Shown: positions 50,781-58,728 of the stretch, in pieces
How the letters are laid out: each line of letters opens with the position of its first letter
Numbering within the stretch: position 1 is the stretch's first letter
NCBI RefSeq assembly: GCF_004114535.1
Contig: NZ_LBJC01000033.1
Coordinates: 62,001 to 126,000 of the forward strand
Origin: Bradyrhizobium nanningense
GTDB taxonomy: Bacteria > Pseudomonadota > Alphaproteobacteria > Rhizobiales > Xanthobacteraceae
DNA: 64,000 nucleotides
Direction of reading: 5' to 3'
Made by a program: the position numbers and the translations under genes
The notes under the pieces: generated by a model
Told to the model about the DNA's origin: nothing
The model's input: only the letters and a program-made list of their open reading frames with translations
Database searches by the model: none

Positions 50781-51857
50781 ATGTGGCCTGACCGTCGACT
50801 GATCGACCTCTTCAAGACCGAATTTCCGATCGTGCTGGCACCGATGGCCGGTGTGATGGATGCGGAGCTGGTGATTGCGGCGGCGCAGGGCGGCGCACTC
50901 GGCTCGCTGCCGAGTGCGATGATCTCGCCGGAGAAGGCGCGCGAGCAGGTCGGCCTGATCCGCCAACGCGTCAAGGCGCCGGTCAACATGAACTTCTTCT
51001 GCCACACGCCGGTCGAGCTGACGCGCGAGGCCGAAGCGCGCTGGAAGCAGCGGCTCACGGGCTATTATACCGAGCATGGCCTCGATCCCGCAGCGCCGAT
51101 CAATGCGGCGAACCGCGCACCATTCGATGTCGCCTTCTGCGAGGTCGTCGAGGAGCTGAAGCCGGAGGTCGTCAGCTTCCATTTCGGGCTGCCGGAGCAG
51201 GCGCTGCTCAAGCGGGTGAAGGCCGCCGGCTGCCTCGTGATCTCGTCGGCGACGACGGTGAAGGAGGCGGTGTGGCTCGAACAGCGCGGCGTCGATGCCG
51301 TGATCGCGCAAGGCGCGGAGGCGGGCGGTCATCGCGGCATGTTCCTGACCGACAAGATCGCCGAACAGCCCGGCACCTTTGCATTGGTGCCGCAGGTCGT
51401 CGATGCCGTGAAGGTGCCGGTGATCGCCTGCGGCGGCATTGCCGACGGGCGCGGCATCGCCGCGGCCTTCGCGCTCGGTGCCTCCGGCGTCCAGATCGGC
51501 AGCGCCTACTTACGCTGTCCGGAATCCAAGGTCAGCGCGGGCGGCCGCAAGGCGCTCGCCGAGGCGGGCGATGATTCCACCGTCATCACCAATGTCATGA
51601 CCGGCCGGCCGGCGCGCGGGGTCCAGAACCGCCTGATGCGCGAGGCAGGCCCGATCTCGCCGGATGCGCCTCCCTTTCCCCATGCCGCGACGGCGCTGGG
51701 ACCGCTCAAGGCGGCTGCCGAAAAGCAGGGCAGGGTGGATTTCACCAATCTCTGGGCCGGCCAGGCCATTGCCCTCGGCCGCGAGGTCCCCGCGGCAGAA
51801 TTGACCCGGGATCTGGCCAAATCGGCGCTGGCCCGCATGAAAGCGCTGGCAGGGTAG
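50781..51857 (+). CDS. Nitronate monooxygenase family protein, copy 2
   Basis: The 358-residue protein is a different subgroup: FPIVLAPMAGVMDAELVIAA, VNMNFFCHTPVE, AQGAEAGGHRGMFL, and ACGGIADGRGIAAAFALGASGVQIGSAYL. It has the same FMN-binding fold and probable nitronate or related substrate. It starts 17 bp after copy 1 (the gap has a small CCCTCCCC-CTCCAGGGGAGGG hairpin that may weaken cotranscription). Confidence 0.9.
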   Translation: MWPDRRLIDLFKTEFPIVLAPMAGVMDAELVIAAAQGGALGSLPSAMISPEKAREQVGLIRQRVKAPVNMNFFCHTPVELTREAEARWKQRLTGYYTEHGLDPAAPINAANRAPFDVAFCEVVEELKPEVVSFHFGLPEQALLKRVKAAGCLVISSATTVKEAVWLEQRGVDAVIAQGAEAGGHRGMFLTDKIAEQPGTFALVPQVVDAVKVPVIACGGIADGRGIAAAFALGASGVQIGSAYLRCPESKVSAGGRKALAEAGDDSTVITNVMTGRPARGVQNRLMREAGPISPDAPPFPHAATALGPLKAAAEKQGRVDFTNLWAGQAIALGREVPAAELTRDLAKSALARMKALAG

Positions 51858-51871
51858 CACCCGGCGCCGGT

Positions 51872-51901
51872 TGCGGCGCAAAACCGGCCTCTGCTATACG
51901 G
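51872..51901 (+). promoter_or_regulatory. Candidate promoter of the gat operon
   Basis: TTGCGG (51872-51877), an 18-bp spacer and TATACG (51896-51901) precede gatC by about 33 bp, a normal distance for a housekeeping sigma-70 promoter. No operator is apparent. Confidence 0.45.
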
Positions 51902-51933
51902 CACATGGGTTTTGCCGTGAGAGGCCTTATATA

Positions 51934-52221
51934 ATGTCCGTCGACGCCGCTACCGTCCGCCGCATCGCGCATCTGGCGCGCATTGCGGTTTCCGAGGGCG
52001 AGGTTCCGCACCTTCAGGGCGAGCTCAATGCCATGCTCGCCTTTGTCGAGCAGCTCTCGGAGGTCAATGTCGAGGGCGTGGAGCCGATGACCTCGGTCAC
52101 CCCGATGCAGATGAAGAAGCGGCAGGACGTGGTCGATGACGGCGAGATCGCCGACGATATCGTTGCCAACGCGCCCGCGACCGAAGGTCACTTCTTCCTG
52201 GTGCCGAAGGTCGTCGAATAA
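51934..52221 (+). CDS. gatC: Asp-tRNA(Asn)/Glu-tRNA(Gln) amidotransferase subunit C
   Basis: The 95-residue protein has GatC's SVDAATVRRIAHLARIAVS, LNAMLAFVEQLSEVN and VEPMTSVTPMQM blocks. GatC stabilises GatA in the GatCAB complex, which amidates misacylated tRNA. The ATG at 51934 gives the usual N-terminus. First gene of the gat operon; the next gene begins 15 bp later. Confidence 0.95.
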   Translation: MSVDAATVRRIAHLARIAVSEGEVPHLQGELNAMLAFVEQLSEVNVEGVEPMTSVTPMQMKKRQDVVDDGEIADDIVANAPATEGHFFLVPKVVE

Positions 52222-52236
52222 CTCTTGGGACGTCCG

Positions 52237-52461
52237 ATGTGCATGCTTTGCGACGATGAGAAGGCCTATCAGGCCTACATGAATTACCTCGACAAGATGG
52301 AGCGGCAGGGCAAGGCTGCCGATCCCAATGTTGCCGTCAATGCTGTGCTCGACGAGCTCGAGGCCGCCGCGAATGCCGCTGCCAAGAAGAACGTCACGCA
52401 AGACGACCCGGCCAACGACAAGACCCTGTCTCCGTTCTTCTGCAGCCCGATCAATAAATGA
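52237..52461 (+). CDS. Small CxxC protein inside the gat operon
   Basis: The 74-residue protein begins MCMLCDDEKAYQAYMNYLDKM: a CxxC pair at residues 2-5, then a helical acidic/basic segment and a charged C-terminus ending SPFFCSPINK. It lies between gatC and gatA; its stop overlaps the gatA start by 4 bp (ATGA). A TTG at 52225 is an alternative start. The family is not recognised, but the coupling to gatA indicates a real gene. Confidence 0.7.
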   Translation: MCMLCDDEKAYQAYMNYLDKMERQGKAADPNVAVNAVLDELEAAANAAAKKNVTQDDPANDKTLSPFFCSPINK

Positions 52462-53933
52462 CCGATTTGACATCGCTGACGCTCGCCGAGGCCCGCAAGG
52501 GTCTCGCCGACAAGACTTTCACGTCCCTCGAGCTGACCGACGCGCATCTTGACGCGATCGAAGCCGCGCGCGTGCTCAACGCCTTCGTGATGGAGACGCC
52601 GGACCAGGCGCGCAGCATGGCGAGGGCCGCAGACGAGAAGATCGCCAAGGGCGACGTCGGCCCGCTCGCCGGCATCCCGCTCGGCATCAAGGATTTGTTC
52701 GCGACCAAGGGCGTGCGGACCACGGCGTGCTCGAAGATCCTCGGCAATTTCGTTCCGACCTACGAGTCGACCGTCACCTCGCAGCTGTGGCGCGACGGCG
52801 CCGTGATGCTCGGCAAGCTCAACAATGACGAGTTCGCGATGGGCTCGGCGAACGAGACCTCGTGCTTTGGTCCCGTCGGCAATCCGTGGCGGCGCGAGGG
52901 CAGCAACACGACGCTGGTGCCGGGCGGCTCGTCCGGCGGCTCGGCCTCGGCCGTGGCGGCGCTGCTGTGCATGGGCGCGACCGCGACCGACACCGGCGGC
53001 TCGATCCGGCAGCCCGCGGCGTTCACCGCGACCGTCGGCATCAAGCCGACCTACGGCCGCTGCTCGCGCTGGGGCATCGTCGCCTTTGCCTCCTCACTCG
53101 ACCAGGCCGGCCCGATCGCGCGCAGCGTGCGCGATGCTGCGATGCTGCTGCGCTCGATGGCCGGACACGATCCGAAGGACACGACCTCGGTCGATATCGC
53201 GGTGCCGGATTACGAGGCTGCGATCGGCAAGTCCGTGAAGGGCATGAAGATCGGCATCCCCAAGGAATATCGTCTCGACGGCATGCCGGCCGAGATCGAG
53301 AAACTCTGGAGCGAGGGTGCGGCCTGGCTGAAGGCCGCCGGCGCCGAGCTCGTCGAGGTCTCGCTGCCGCACACCAAATACGCGCTGCCGGCCTATTACA
53401 TCGTGGCGCCGGCGGAGGCGTCCTCCAACCTCGCGCGCTATGACGGCGTCCGCTACGGCCTGCGCGAGCAGGGTAGGAACATCATCGAGCTCTACGAGAA
53501 CACCCGCGCGGAAGGGTTTGGCGCGGAAGTGCGGCGCCGCGTCATGATCGGCACCTACGTGCTCTCGGCCGGCTATTACGATGCCTATTATCTCCGCGCG
53601 CAGAAAGTGCGCACGCTGATCAAGAAGGATTTTGAGGATTGCTTCGCCAAGGGCGTCGACGCGATCCTCACCCCCGCGACGCCGTCGGCCGCCTTCGGCA
53701 TCGGCGAGAAGGGCGGCACCGATCCGGTCGAGATGTATCTCAACGACATCTTCACGGTGACCGTGAACATGGCGGGCCTGCCCGGCATCGCCGTGCCCGC
53801 CGGCAAGGACCGCCAAGGCCTGCCGCTCGGCCTGCAGCTGATCGGCCGTCCCTTCGATGAGGAGACGCTGTTCTCGCTCGGCGAGGTGATCGAGCAGGCC
53901 GCCGGCCGCTTCACGCCGACGAGGTGGTGGTGA
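52458..53933 (+). CDS. gatA: Asp-tRNA(Asn)/Glu-tRNA(Gln) amidotransferase subunit A
   Basis: The 491-residue amidase subunit has the catalytic Lys in GIPLGIKDLFATKG and the Ser-cisSer-nucleophile loop PGGSSGGSASAVAALLCMG followed by TDTGGSIRQPAAF. It generates ammonia from glutamine for transamidation in GatB. The start overlaps the small CxxC gene by 4 bp, and its stop overlaps the next small gene. Confidence 0.97.
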   Translation: MTDLTSLTLAEARKGLADKTFTSLELTDAHLDAIEAARVLNAFVMETPDQARSMARAADEKIAKGDVGPLAGIPLGIKDLFATKGVRTTACSKILGNFVPTYESTVTSQLWRDGAVMLGKLNNDEFAMGSANETSCFGPVGNPWRREGSNTTLVPGGSSGGSASAVAALLCMGATATDTGGSIRQPAAFTATVGIKPTYGRCSRWGIVAFASSLDQAGPIARSVRDAAMLLRSMAGHDPKDTTSVDIAVPDYEAAIGKSVKGMKIGIPKEYRLDGMPAEIEKLWSEGAAWLKAAGAELVEVSLPHTKYALPAYYIVAPAEASSNLARYDGVRYGLREQGRNIIELYENTRAEGFGAEVRRRVMIGTYVLSAGYYDAYYLRAQKVRTLIKKDFEDCFAKGVDAILTPATPSAAFGIGEKGGTDPVEMYLNDIFTVTVNMAGLPGIAVPAGKDRQGLPLGLQLIGRPFDEETLFSLGEVIEQAAGRFTPTRWW

Positions 53934-54226
53934 ATGTCGCTGATTTCATCGCGAGCCTCGACGGCGCGGCGCCTGCGCCGGATCTGAGCGCGCCGCTCAG
54001 AGGTCTCTGGTGGGCCGCCAAGGGCGACTGGGACCAGGCGCACAAGATCGTTCAGGACGACCAAGGGCGCGACGCTGCCTGGGTGCACGCTTATCTGCAC
54101 CGCGTCGAAGGCGATCTCGGCAATGCCGGCTACTGGTATCGCCAGGCCGGCCGGCCAGCAGCAAAGGATTCATTGGAAGCGGAGTGGGAGCGGATCGCTG
54201 CCACGCTGCTCGGGAGCAAGACATGA
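53930..54226 (+). CDS. Small TPR-like protein inside the gat operon
   Basis: The protein (98 residues from GTG 53930) has helical hairpins typical of a single TPR-like unit: LRGLWWAAKGDWDQAHKIVQ and AAWVHAYLHRVEGDLGNAGYWYRQAG. GAGG precedes the start, which overlaps gatA's stop, and its own stop overlaps gatB's ATG (ATGA). GTG 53924 and 53927 are alternatives. The family is not characterised. Confidence 0.75.
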   Translation: MNVADFIASLDGAAPAPDLSAPLRGLWWAAKGDWDQAHKIVQDDQGRDAAWVHAYLHRVEGDLGNAGYWYRQAGRPAAKDSLEAEWERIAATLLGSKT

Positions 54227-55701
54227 GCACGGCCACGCACAAGCTTCTCAAGGGCTCAACCGGTGACTGGGAGATGGTCATCGGCATCGAGATCCACGCC
54301 CAGGTGACCTCGAACGCAAAATTGTTCTCGGGCGCGTCGACCGTCTTCGGCGGCGAGCCGAACAGCCACGTGTCGCTGGTTGATGTCGCGATGCCGGGCA
54401 TGCTGCCCGTCATCAACGAGGAATGTGTCAGGCAGGCTGTCCGGACCGGGCTCGGCCTCAACGCAAAGATCAACCTGCGTTCCGTGTTCGACCGGAAGAA
54501 CTATTTCTATCCGGACCTGCCGCAGGGCTACCAGATCAGCCAGTACGCGTCGCCGATCGTGGGTGAGGGCGAGGTGGTGGTCGATCTCGACGGCGGCAAG
54601 ACCGCCAACATCGGTATTGAGCGGCTGCATCTGGAGCAGGATCCCGGCAAGATGCTGCACGACCGGTCGCCGTCGCTCTCCTTCATTGATTTCAACCGCT
54701 GTGGCGTGGCGCTGATGGAGATCGTCTCGAAACCGGACATCCGCGACGCCGAGCAGGCCAAGGCCTATGTGTCCAAGCTGCGTTCGATCATGCGCTACCT
54801 CGGCACCTGCGACGGCGACATGGAGAAGGGGTCCTTGCGCGCCGACGTCAATGTGTCCGTGCGCAAGCCCGGCGGGCCGCTCGGCACCCGCTGCGAAATC
54901 AAGAACATGAACTCGATCACCTTCATCGGCCAGGCGATCGAGTATGAAGCGCGGCGCCAGATCGAGATCCTGGAGGATGGCGGGCAGATCGAGCAGGAGA
55001 CGCGCCGGTTCGATCCGAACAAGGGCGAGACGCGCTCGATGCGGTCCAAGGAAGAGGCGCATGACTACCGCTACTTCCCCGATCCCGACCTGCTGCCGCT
55101 GGAGTTCGATCAGGCATTCGTCGACGAGCTCAAGGCGAAGCTGCCCGAGCTGCCGGATCAGAAGAAGATGCGCTTCGTCGCCGACTTCGGTCTGTCGGCC
55201 TATGATGCGAGCGTGCTGGTTGCCGAGCGCGAGAGCGCAATGTTTTACGAGACCGTGCTCGACAAGCTCGCCAACCGTGCGCGCGACGGCAAGATGGCGG
55301 CAAACTGGGTGATCAACGAGCTGTTCGGCCGTCTCAACAAGGAAGGCCGGGATATTACGGGCTCTCCCGTCACCGCCGAGCAGTTGGCTGCGATCATCGA
55401 CCTGATCGGCGAGGGCACGATCTCCGGCAAGATCGCCAAGGATCTGTTCGAGATCGTCTGGCAGGAAGGCGGCGATCCCCGCGCGCTGGTCGAAAGCCGC
55501 GGCATGAAGCAGGTCACGGACCTTTCGGCGATCGAAAAGGTTGTCGACGACATCATCGCGGCCAATCCCGACAAGGCCGCGCAGGTCAAGGACAAGCCGC
55601 AGTCGCTCGGCTGGTTCGTCGGCCAAGTGATGAAGGCGTCCGGCGGCAAGGCCAACCCGCAGAGCGTCAACGACCTGCTCAAGTCCAAGCTCGGTATCTG
55701 A
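54223..55701 (+). CDS. gatB: Asp-tRNA(Asn)/Glu-tRNA(Gln) amidotransferase subunit B
   Basis: The 492-residue protein has GatB signatures: VIGIEIHAQVTSNAKLFSGAS, LPQGYQISQYASPIVG-type phosphorylation loop, LEQDPGKMLHD, and the C-terminal YqeY-like tail (VGQVMKASGGKANPQ). It activates Glu/Asp-tRNA by phosphorylation and amidates it. ATG 54223 overlaps the preceding gene's stop by 4 bp. A strong hairpin follows the stop codon. Confidence 0.97.
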   Translation: MSTATHKLLKGSTGDWEMVIGIEIHAQVTSNAKLFSGASTVFGGEPNSHVSLVDVAMPGMLPVINEECVRQAVRTGLGLNAKINLRSVFDRKNYFYPDLPQGYQISQYASPIVGEGEVVVDLDGGKTANIGIERLHLEQDPGKMLHDRSPSLSFIDFNRCGVALMEIVSKPDIRDAEQAKAYVSKLRSIMRYLGTCDGDMEKGSLRADVNVSVRKPGGPLGTRCEIKNMNSITFIGQAIEYEARRQIEILEDGGQIEQETRRFDPNKGETRSMRSKEEAHDYRYFPDPDLLPLEFDQAFVDELKAKLPELPDQKKMRFVADFGLSAYDASVLVAERESAMFYETVLDKLANRARDGKMAANWVINELFGRLNKEGRDITGSPVTAEQLAAIIDLIGEGTISGKIAKDLFEIVWQEGGDPRALVESRGMKQVTDLSAIEKVVDDIIAANPDKAAQVKDKPQSLGWFVGQVMKASGGKANPQSVNDLLKSKLGI

Positions 55702-55716
55702 CCTCACGCGTTCGAA

Positions 55717-55750
55717 CGAGGTGACGGACACGTTTCGTCACCTCGCTTTC
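55717..55750 (+). terminator. Intrinsic terminator of the gat operon
   Basis: CGAGGTGACG (55717-55726) and CGTCACCTCG (55736-55745) form a perfect 10-bp stem around a 9-base loop, followed by CTTTCATT, 15 bp after the gatB stop codon. A short U-poor tail makes it a moderate terminator, but the stem is unusually strong. Confidence 0.8.
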
Positions 55751-55846
55751 ATTCCTCGACACGACGTTCGCACGCATCCTCGGCGGCACACTTCATCCCG
55801 ATCGCCTGCGATGTGACGGCCGAATCGCCGTGACGCGATTCGCGCA

Positions 55847-56185
55847 AAACGGCGGCTCGCGCTCGCTTCGAGGAGCGCTTGCGCCGTTAAGCATGAAAAT
55901 ATTTTCGTTGCCAAAAGTCGCGACTCAGAGTCCGCAAAGCGCCCTTGCGAGGTGGTCGCGGGATTGGCAATGCACGTCGCCGCGATCATCGTGCGCAATG
56001 CGCGCGTACAGAAAAATACTTGCTGCATAGTGTTTTTCTGCAATCGCATATGGCGCGAACAGCGAGGTTGCGGGCACTCTCTGCACTCGATCGTGCGCGT
56101 CATGCAGTGCGCTTGCATCGCGCTCGCCAAGCGCACGCGTGTTGCGTCGTCAACACTTCTTTAAGCGAGACGCTGTTTTTTTCGT
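55847..56185 (+). ncRNA. Highly structured intergenic region, candidate small RNA or regulatory DNA
   Basis: No gene is credited between gatB and the small Lys/Ala peptide. The region holds an ACGGCG...CGCCGT extended hairpin (about 55847-55887), GAAAATATTTTC (55895-55906), CAGAAAAATAC/GTGTTTTTCTG (56009-56040, one mismatch), GTGCGCTTG/CAAGCGCAC (56107-56136), GTGTTG/CAACAC (56139-56156) and a final GCGTC/GACGC stem followed by a T8-type tract near 56175. Five separate inverted repeats in 340 bp plus the T-tract are suggestive of a transcript with its own terminator, but direction and promoter are not shown. Confidence 0.35.
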
Positions 56186-56267
56186 TGTGTTGGTGTATTC
56201 GGGATGAGTGCATTCGATCCCCGACTGCACGCAGCGATTAAAGCCATCTCACACATCGGAGGGCAAC

Positions 56268-56360
56268 ATGGCCAAGAAAGCGAAGAAGGCGAAGAAGGCG
56301 AAGAGCGCAGTGAAGAAGACTGCGAAGAAGACCCGCAAGGTCGCGAAGAAGAAGAAGTAA
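56268..56360 (+). CDS. Lys/Ala-rich 30-residue histone-H1-like peptide
   Basis: The peptide MAKKAKKAKKAKSAVKKT continues AKKTRKVAKKKK: about 60 % Lys/Arg with AKK repeats, a small version of bacterial H1/Hc1-like tails. GGAGGG precedes the ATG by 5 bp and the stop is TAA; no other gene overlaps. It could bind DNA or RNA non-specifically. Short coding regions like this are missed by length filters; the strong ribosome site supports expression. Confidence 0.65.
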   Translation: MAKKAKKAKKAKSAVKKTAKKTRKVAKKKK

Positions 56361-56377
56361 CTTCGACTTCTGAAGTT

Positions 56378-56396
56378 GCCGGCTCCAGCAGCCGGC
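56378..56396 (+). terminator. Hairpin after the H1-like peptide gene
   Basis: GCCGGCT-CCAGC-AGCCGGC is a perfect 7-bp stem 17 bp after the TAA codon. AACTTC/GAAGTT pairs just before it. There is no good T-tract, so it may act as a weak terminator or mRNA stabiliser. Confidence 0.5.
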
Positions 56397-56399
56397 ACG

Positions 56400-56750
56400 T
56401 CATCAGCGCCTCCTGAAGGTTCTGATCGACGATAGAGGGTGTCGGCGAGACATCAGGTCAACGGTCGGATCGTTCGCTTTGACGGTCCGGCAGAAGAAAC
56501 GAGTTTTCTTCGTTCGGTGCGGTTCTCCGAAAAGGGGCTCCGCAATTTCACAAGCGGCCTTCGGGCCATCGTGGAATCTGGTCCTGACGTGTTCGCCGAC
56601 GCCCTCGTTCTCCTGAGGCCGGGGTATTGCCGGCATTCCTTATCCCCGACATTGCTGATCTGACCGCGACGTGGCCGCGCCGACCTCGTTGCTCTGCCTT
56701 GGGGCAGGCGAGGGCTGCGGCCTGTTTGCGCGCCGCTTCTCCATTCGCGA
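56400..56750. other. Intergenic region without a credited gene
   Basis: Open frames exist on both strands (for example 56439-56663), but none has a clear ribosome site, conserved motif or convincing composition. The region includes GAAGAAACGAGTTTTCTTC, a short inverted repeat. I see nothing else in it. Confidence 0.4.
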
Positions 56751-56919
56751 TGTCATCGCCCGGCTCCGACCGGGCGATCCAGTACGCCGCGGCGTCTCGG
56801 GGAGATGATGGCCGTCTCTGGAATATTGGGTCGCCCGTCTGCCGCCTTCGCTGAAGCTTCGGCGGTCCCGGACCGCATGCCCCGCGTAGCCTTGGCGTCG
56901 CCGGGGCGCGGGTGACGAC
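56751..56919. repeat. Dispersed repeat, family D copy 2
   Basis: It carries ATCCAGTACGCCGCGGC and TCTCTGGAATATTGGGTC, the inner blocks of the copy at 10056, framed by GTCATCGCCCGG and GGTGACGAC ends. It also contains an extra GCTGAAGCTTCGGCG region. It is longer and more diverged than copy 1. Confidence 0.6.
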
Positions 56920-56967
56920 AACGAGCAGCGCCGCAGCACCAGGCGCGCCGCCCACCGCGCGCGATGG

Positions 56968-57126
56968 TTATCGTTCTGCGAAAATCCCGGGGTAAACAGA
57001 ATCTGGTGAATCGCAGAAGTGCCTGCAAATCAGGGACTTTTCTAATTCTTCGCGTCGCCACCGCGCGTGCGCGTTTACGTCTGCTTCATCGCGATACTTA
57101 AACTGCCATTCAAATTTGCCCGCCAT
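56968..57126 (-). CDS. Small hypothetical protein with strong ribosome site
   Basis: The 52-residue protein reads MAGKFEWQFKYRDEADVNAH, ARWRREELEKSLICRHF and a short tail. The ATG at 57126 has GGAGG 5 bp upstream; ATG 57129 is too close to it. Polar and charged with several aromatic residues, like a genuine soluble small protein; no family recognised. Confidence 0.55.
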   Translation of the reverse strand: MAGKFEWQFKYRDEADVNAHARWRREELEKSLICRHFCDSPDSVYPGIFAER

Positions 57127-57273
57127 CATCGCCTCCAACAAGCCGGCAAACGGCAGGAAGACTCGGGGATGAGTTGAACAGTGCACGATCCCGAAAAAGG
57201 GGCATGCACATCAGAGTTGGACGGGAGCCGCGCTCGGGGGAACGAGGCGGCATAAGAACAAAGGGGATGCGTT

Positions 57274-57540
57274 ATGTTTCAGGGTACTTTCGATATGGAG
57301 ACGGCTACGCCGATCGACGCGAGCGCGCTATCCGACGTGCTGTTCGAGCGCGGCATCTATTGGGCGAGCGGCCGCTCCGGCCTCGTCGATCTCGTCGCCG
57401 CACATAAATGGTTCAATCTCGCCGCGCTGAAGGGCCGCAAGGACGCCGTGGCGCTGCGCCAGGAGGTTGCCGGGCAGATGTCGGATGTCGAGATCTCGGT
57501 CGCACAGCGCGAGGCGCGGGCGTGGGTTTCCGCCCATTGA
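57274..57540 (+). CDS. Small Sel1-repeat-like protein
   Basis: The 88-residue protein has one Sel1/TPR-like unit: LFERGIYWASGRSGLVDLVAAHKWFNLAALKGRKDAVALRQEVAGQMS followed by VAQREARAWVSA. This matches the Sel1 consensus of Gly at the first turn and AAxxWFxxAA. Such repeats mediate protein-protein contacts. Nothing indicates a signal peptide. The start is ATG 57274. Confidence 0.7.
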   Translation: MFQGTFDMETATPIDASALSDVLFERGIYWASGRSGLVDLVAAHKWFNLAALKGRKDAVALRQEVAGQMSDVEISVAQREARAWVSAH

Positions 57541-57635
57541 GCTGAGAATCGCATCCATACCCGTGTTCGCACGGGTGGGCCTGGTTGCGCTGAATCAAGT
57601 TTCTTCGTCGTGCCGCCACATAAGACCCGAGCGGC

Positions 57636-57845
57636 ATGAGCGATCCCGACACGAATGGACGATGGCTGCCGATTCAGATCGCTCCCGATGAGTGCGACCT
57701 GGAACTCGGCCGCCTGCACAAGACGGGAATTCTGCCCTGGTCGTTCCCGTGCCGGCGCAGGTCCGGCGTCTGGTTCAACGTCTGGGCCGACGAGGCCGTG
57801 CTGATTTCGCCCTCGCATTGGCGGATCTGGCGGTTCCACCGCTAG
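57636..57845 (+). CDS. Hypothetical protein
   Basis: The 69-residue protein is Trp-rich (LPWSFPCRRRSGVWFNVWADE, ISPSHWRIWRFHR) and has a charged first third (IAPDECDLELGRL). The pattern resembles small Rhizobiales hypothetical proteins. It overlaps no other gene and ends just before the tRNA. Unrecognised family. Confidence 0.5.
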   Translation: MSDPDTNGRWLPIQIAPDECDLELGRLHKTGILPWSFPCRRRSGVWFNVWADEAVLISPSHWRIWRFHR

Positions 57846-57985
57846 ACGCGGACGCCCACATATAAGGTCAGGGCGAATCGGCTGAATGCGGCGCGCTGAT
57901 CCTTGCGCCAGGCTCTCGCACGGGCCTTAGCGTCGCTTTCAGGCGAACGAACGCACAGATCTTGATTGATTCTGCCGCTGGGTGG

Positions 57986-58075
57986 CGGAGAGGGAGGGAT
58001 TCGAACCCTCGATACAGCTTGAGACCGTATGACGCTTTAGCAAAGCGTTGCCTTCAGCCACTCGGCCACCTCTCC
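57986..58075 (-). tRNA. tRNA-Ser(GCT)
   Basis: The 90-nt class II tRNA on the minus strand has acceptor GGAGAGG pairing with CCTCTCC, D-arm around TGGCCGAGTGGCTGAAGGC, anticodon stem-loop with CTTTGCTAAAG (anticodon GCT), a long variable arm and T-loop GGTTCGAATCCC. The CCA end is not encoded immediately after the discriminator (GCC follows). Confidence 0.95.
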
Positions 58076-58084
58076 GGTGCGAGC

Positions 58085-58728
58085 CTTATGCATCTAATTA
58101 CTCGGGCCGGTCAATTTGGAAGCGTGTGTTTTCGCTCGAATATTCCCAGCGATTTTCGAAACCAGGCGGTTTGTTGCCGGGCGCCATCTCAAGCAGGCCC
58201 TCTATATAGAGGCGCCGCCGCCGTGGCGCGGCCGGATTGCCGCAGCCGTTTGAGAGGCGGATCGGCGGTCCGTCCGGGCTGTTTGCACCTCCCGCCTCAA
58301 GCCCCGGTCTGATTCTACGATTCGAGCCTCCTCAGCGCCGCGGCGGCGAGCGCCCGTTCCCTCTGCCTCAGGTGAGGAGTTTTGGCGGCAAACGGAACCG
58401 ATTCAAAAAGGCCAGCAAAAACAATATGTTGCGAGCGCACCGCGATCACATCTGCGTGTTATTTGTGCAACACCCATCGGAAAACAAGCTTCATGGGCCC
58501 GTTTCGAAGCGTTCTGTTGTTGTGTGTGCAAGGACGTTCGGTAATTGTGACTGAGCGACGGAGGGGGGCATCCCGAGGTCGTCCCGTTTAGGTCATTCGC
58601 TTAAGTCCCTCGCGTTCATGCGGGTGTGTCCGAAGGCGCGAAGGGGACCAAAGCGGTGATTTAGAGGGGGTTGGGGAATTGGCCGTCCGGTCAGTGACCT
58701 TCCCTGAAGAGCAACTTGGAGGTTTAAC
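58085..58728. other. Long upstream region of the porin gene
   Basis: About 640 bp with no credible gene. It contains a CTCTATATAGAG palindrome near 58200, GGTCAGTGACC (58689-58699), and AT-richer stretches near 58430-58550 that could hold the promoter (a TTGTGTG...TAATTG pair is the best guess). GGAGG lies at 58718-58722 ahead of the porin ATG. The length suggests a long leader or regulatory region for an abundant outer-membrane protein. Confidence 0.4.

Noticed and set aside
55738..56136. 132-codon open frame on the minus strand after gatB
   Set aside because: Cys/Arg-rich composition, no ribosome site, and it crosses the gatB terminator and several hairpins.
57986..58075. Possible integration site at tRNA-Ser
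   Set aside because: No integrase and no second copy of the tRNA 3' end in the window, so no island is supported here.
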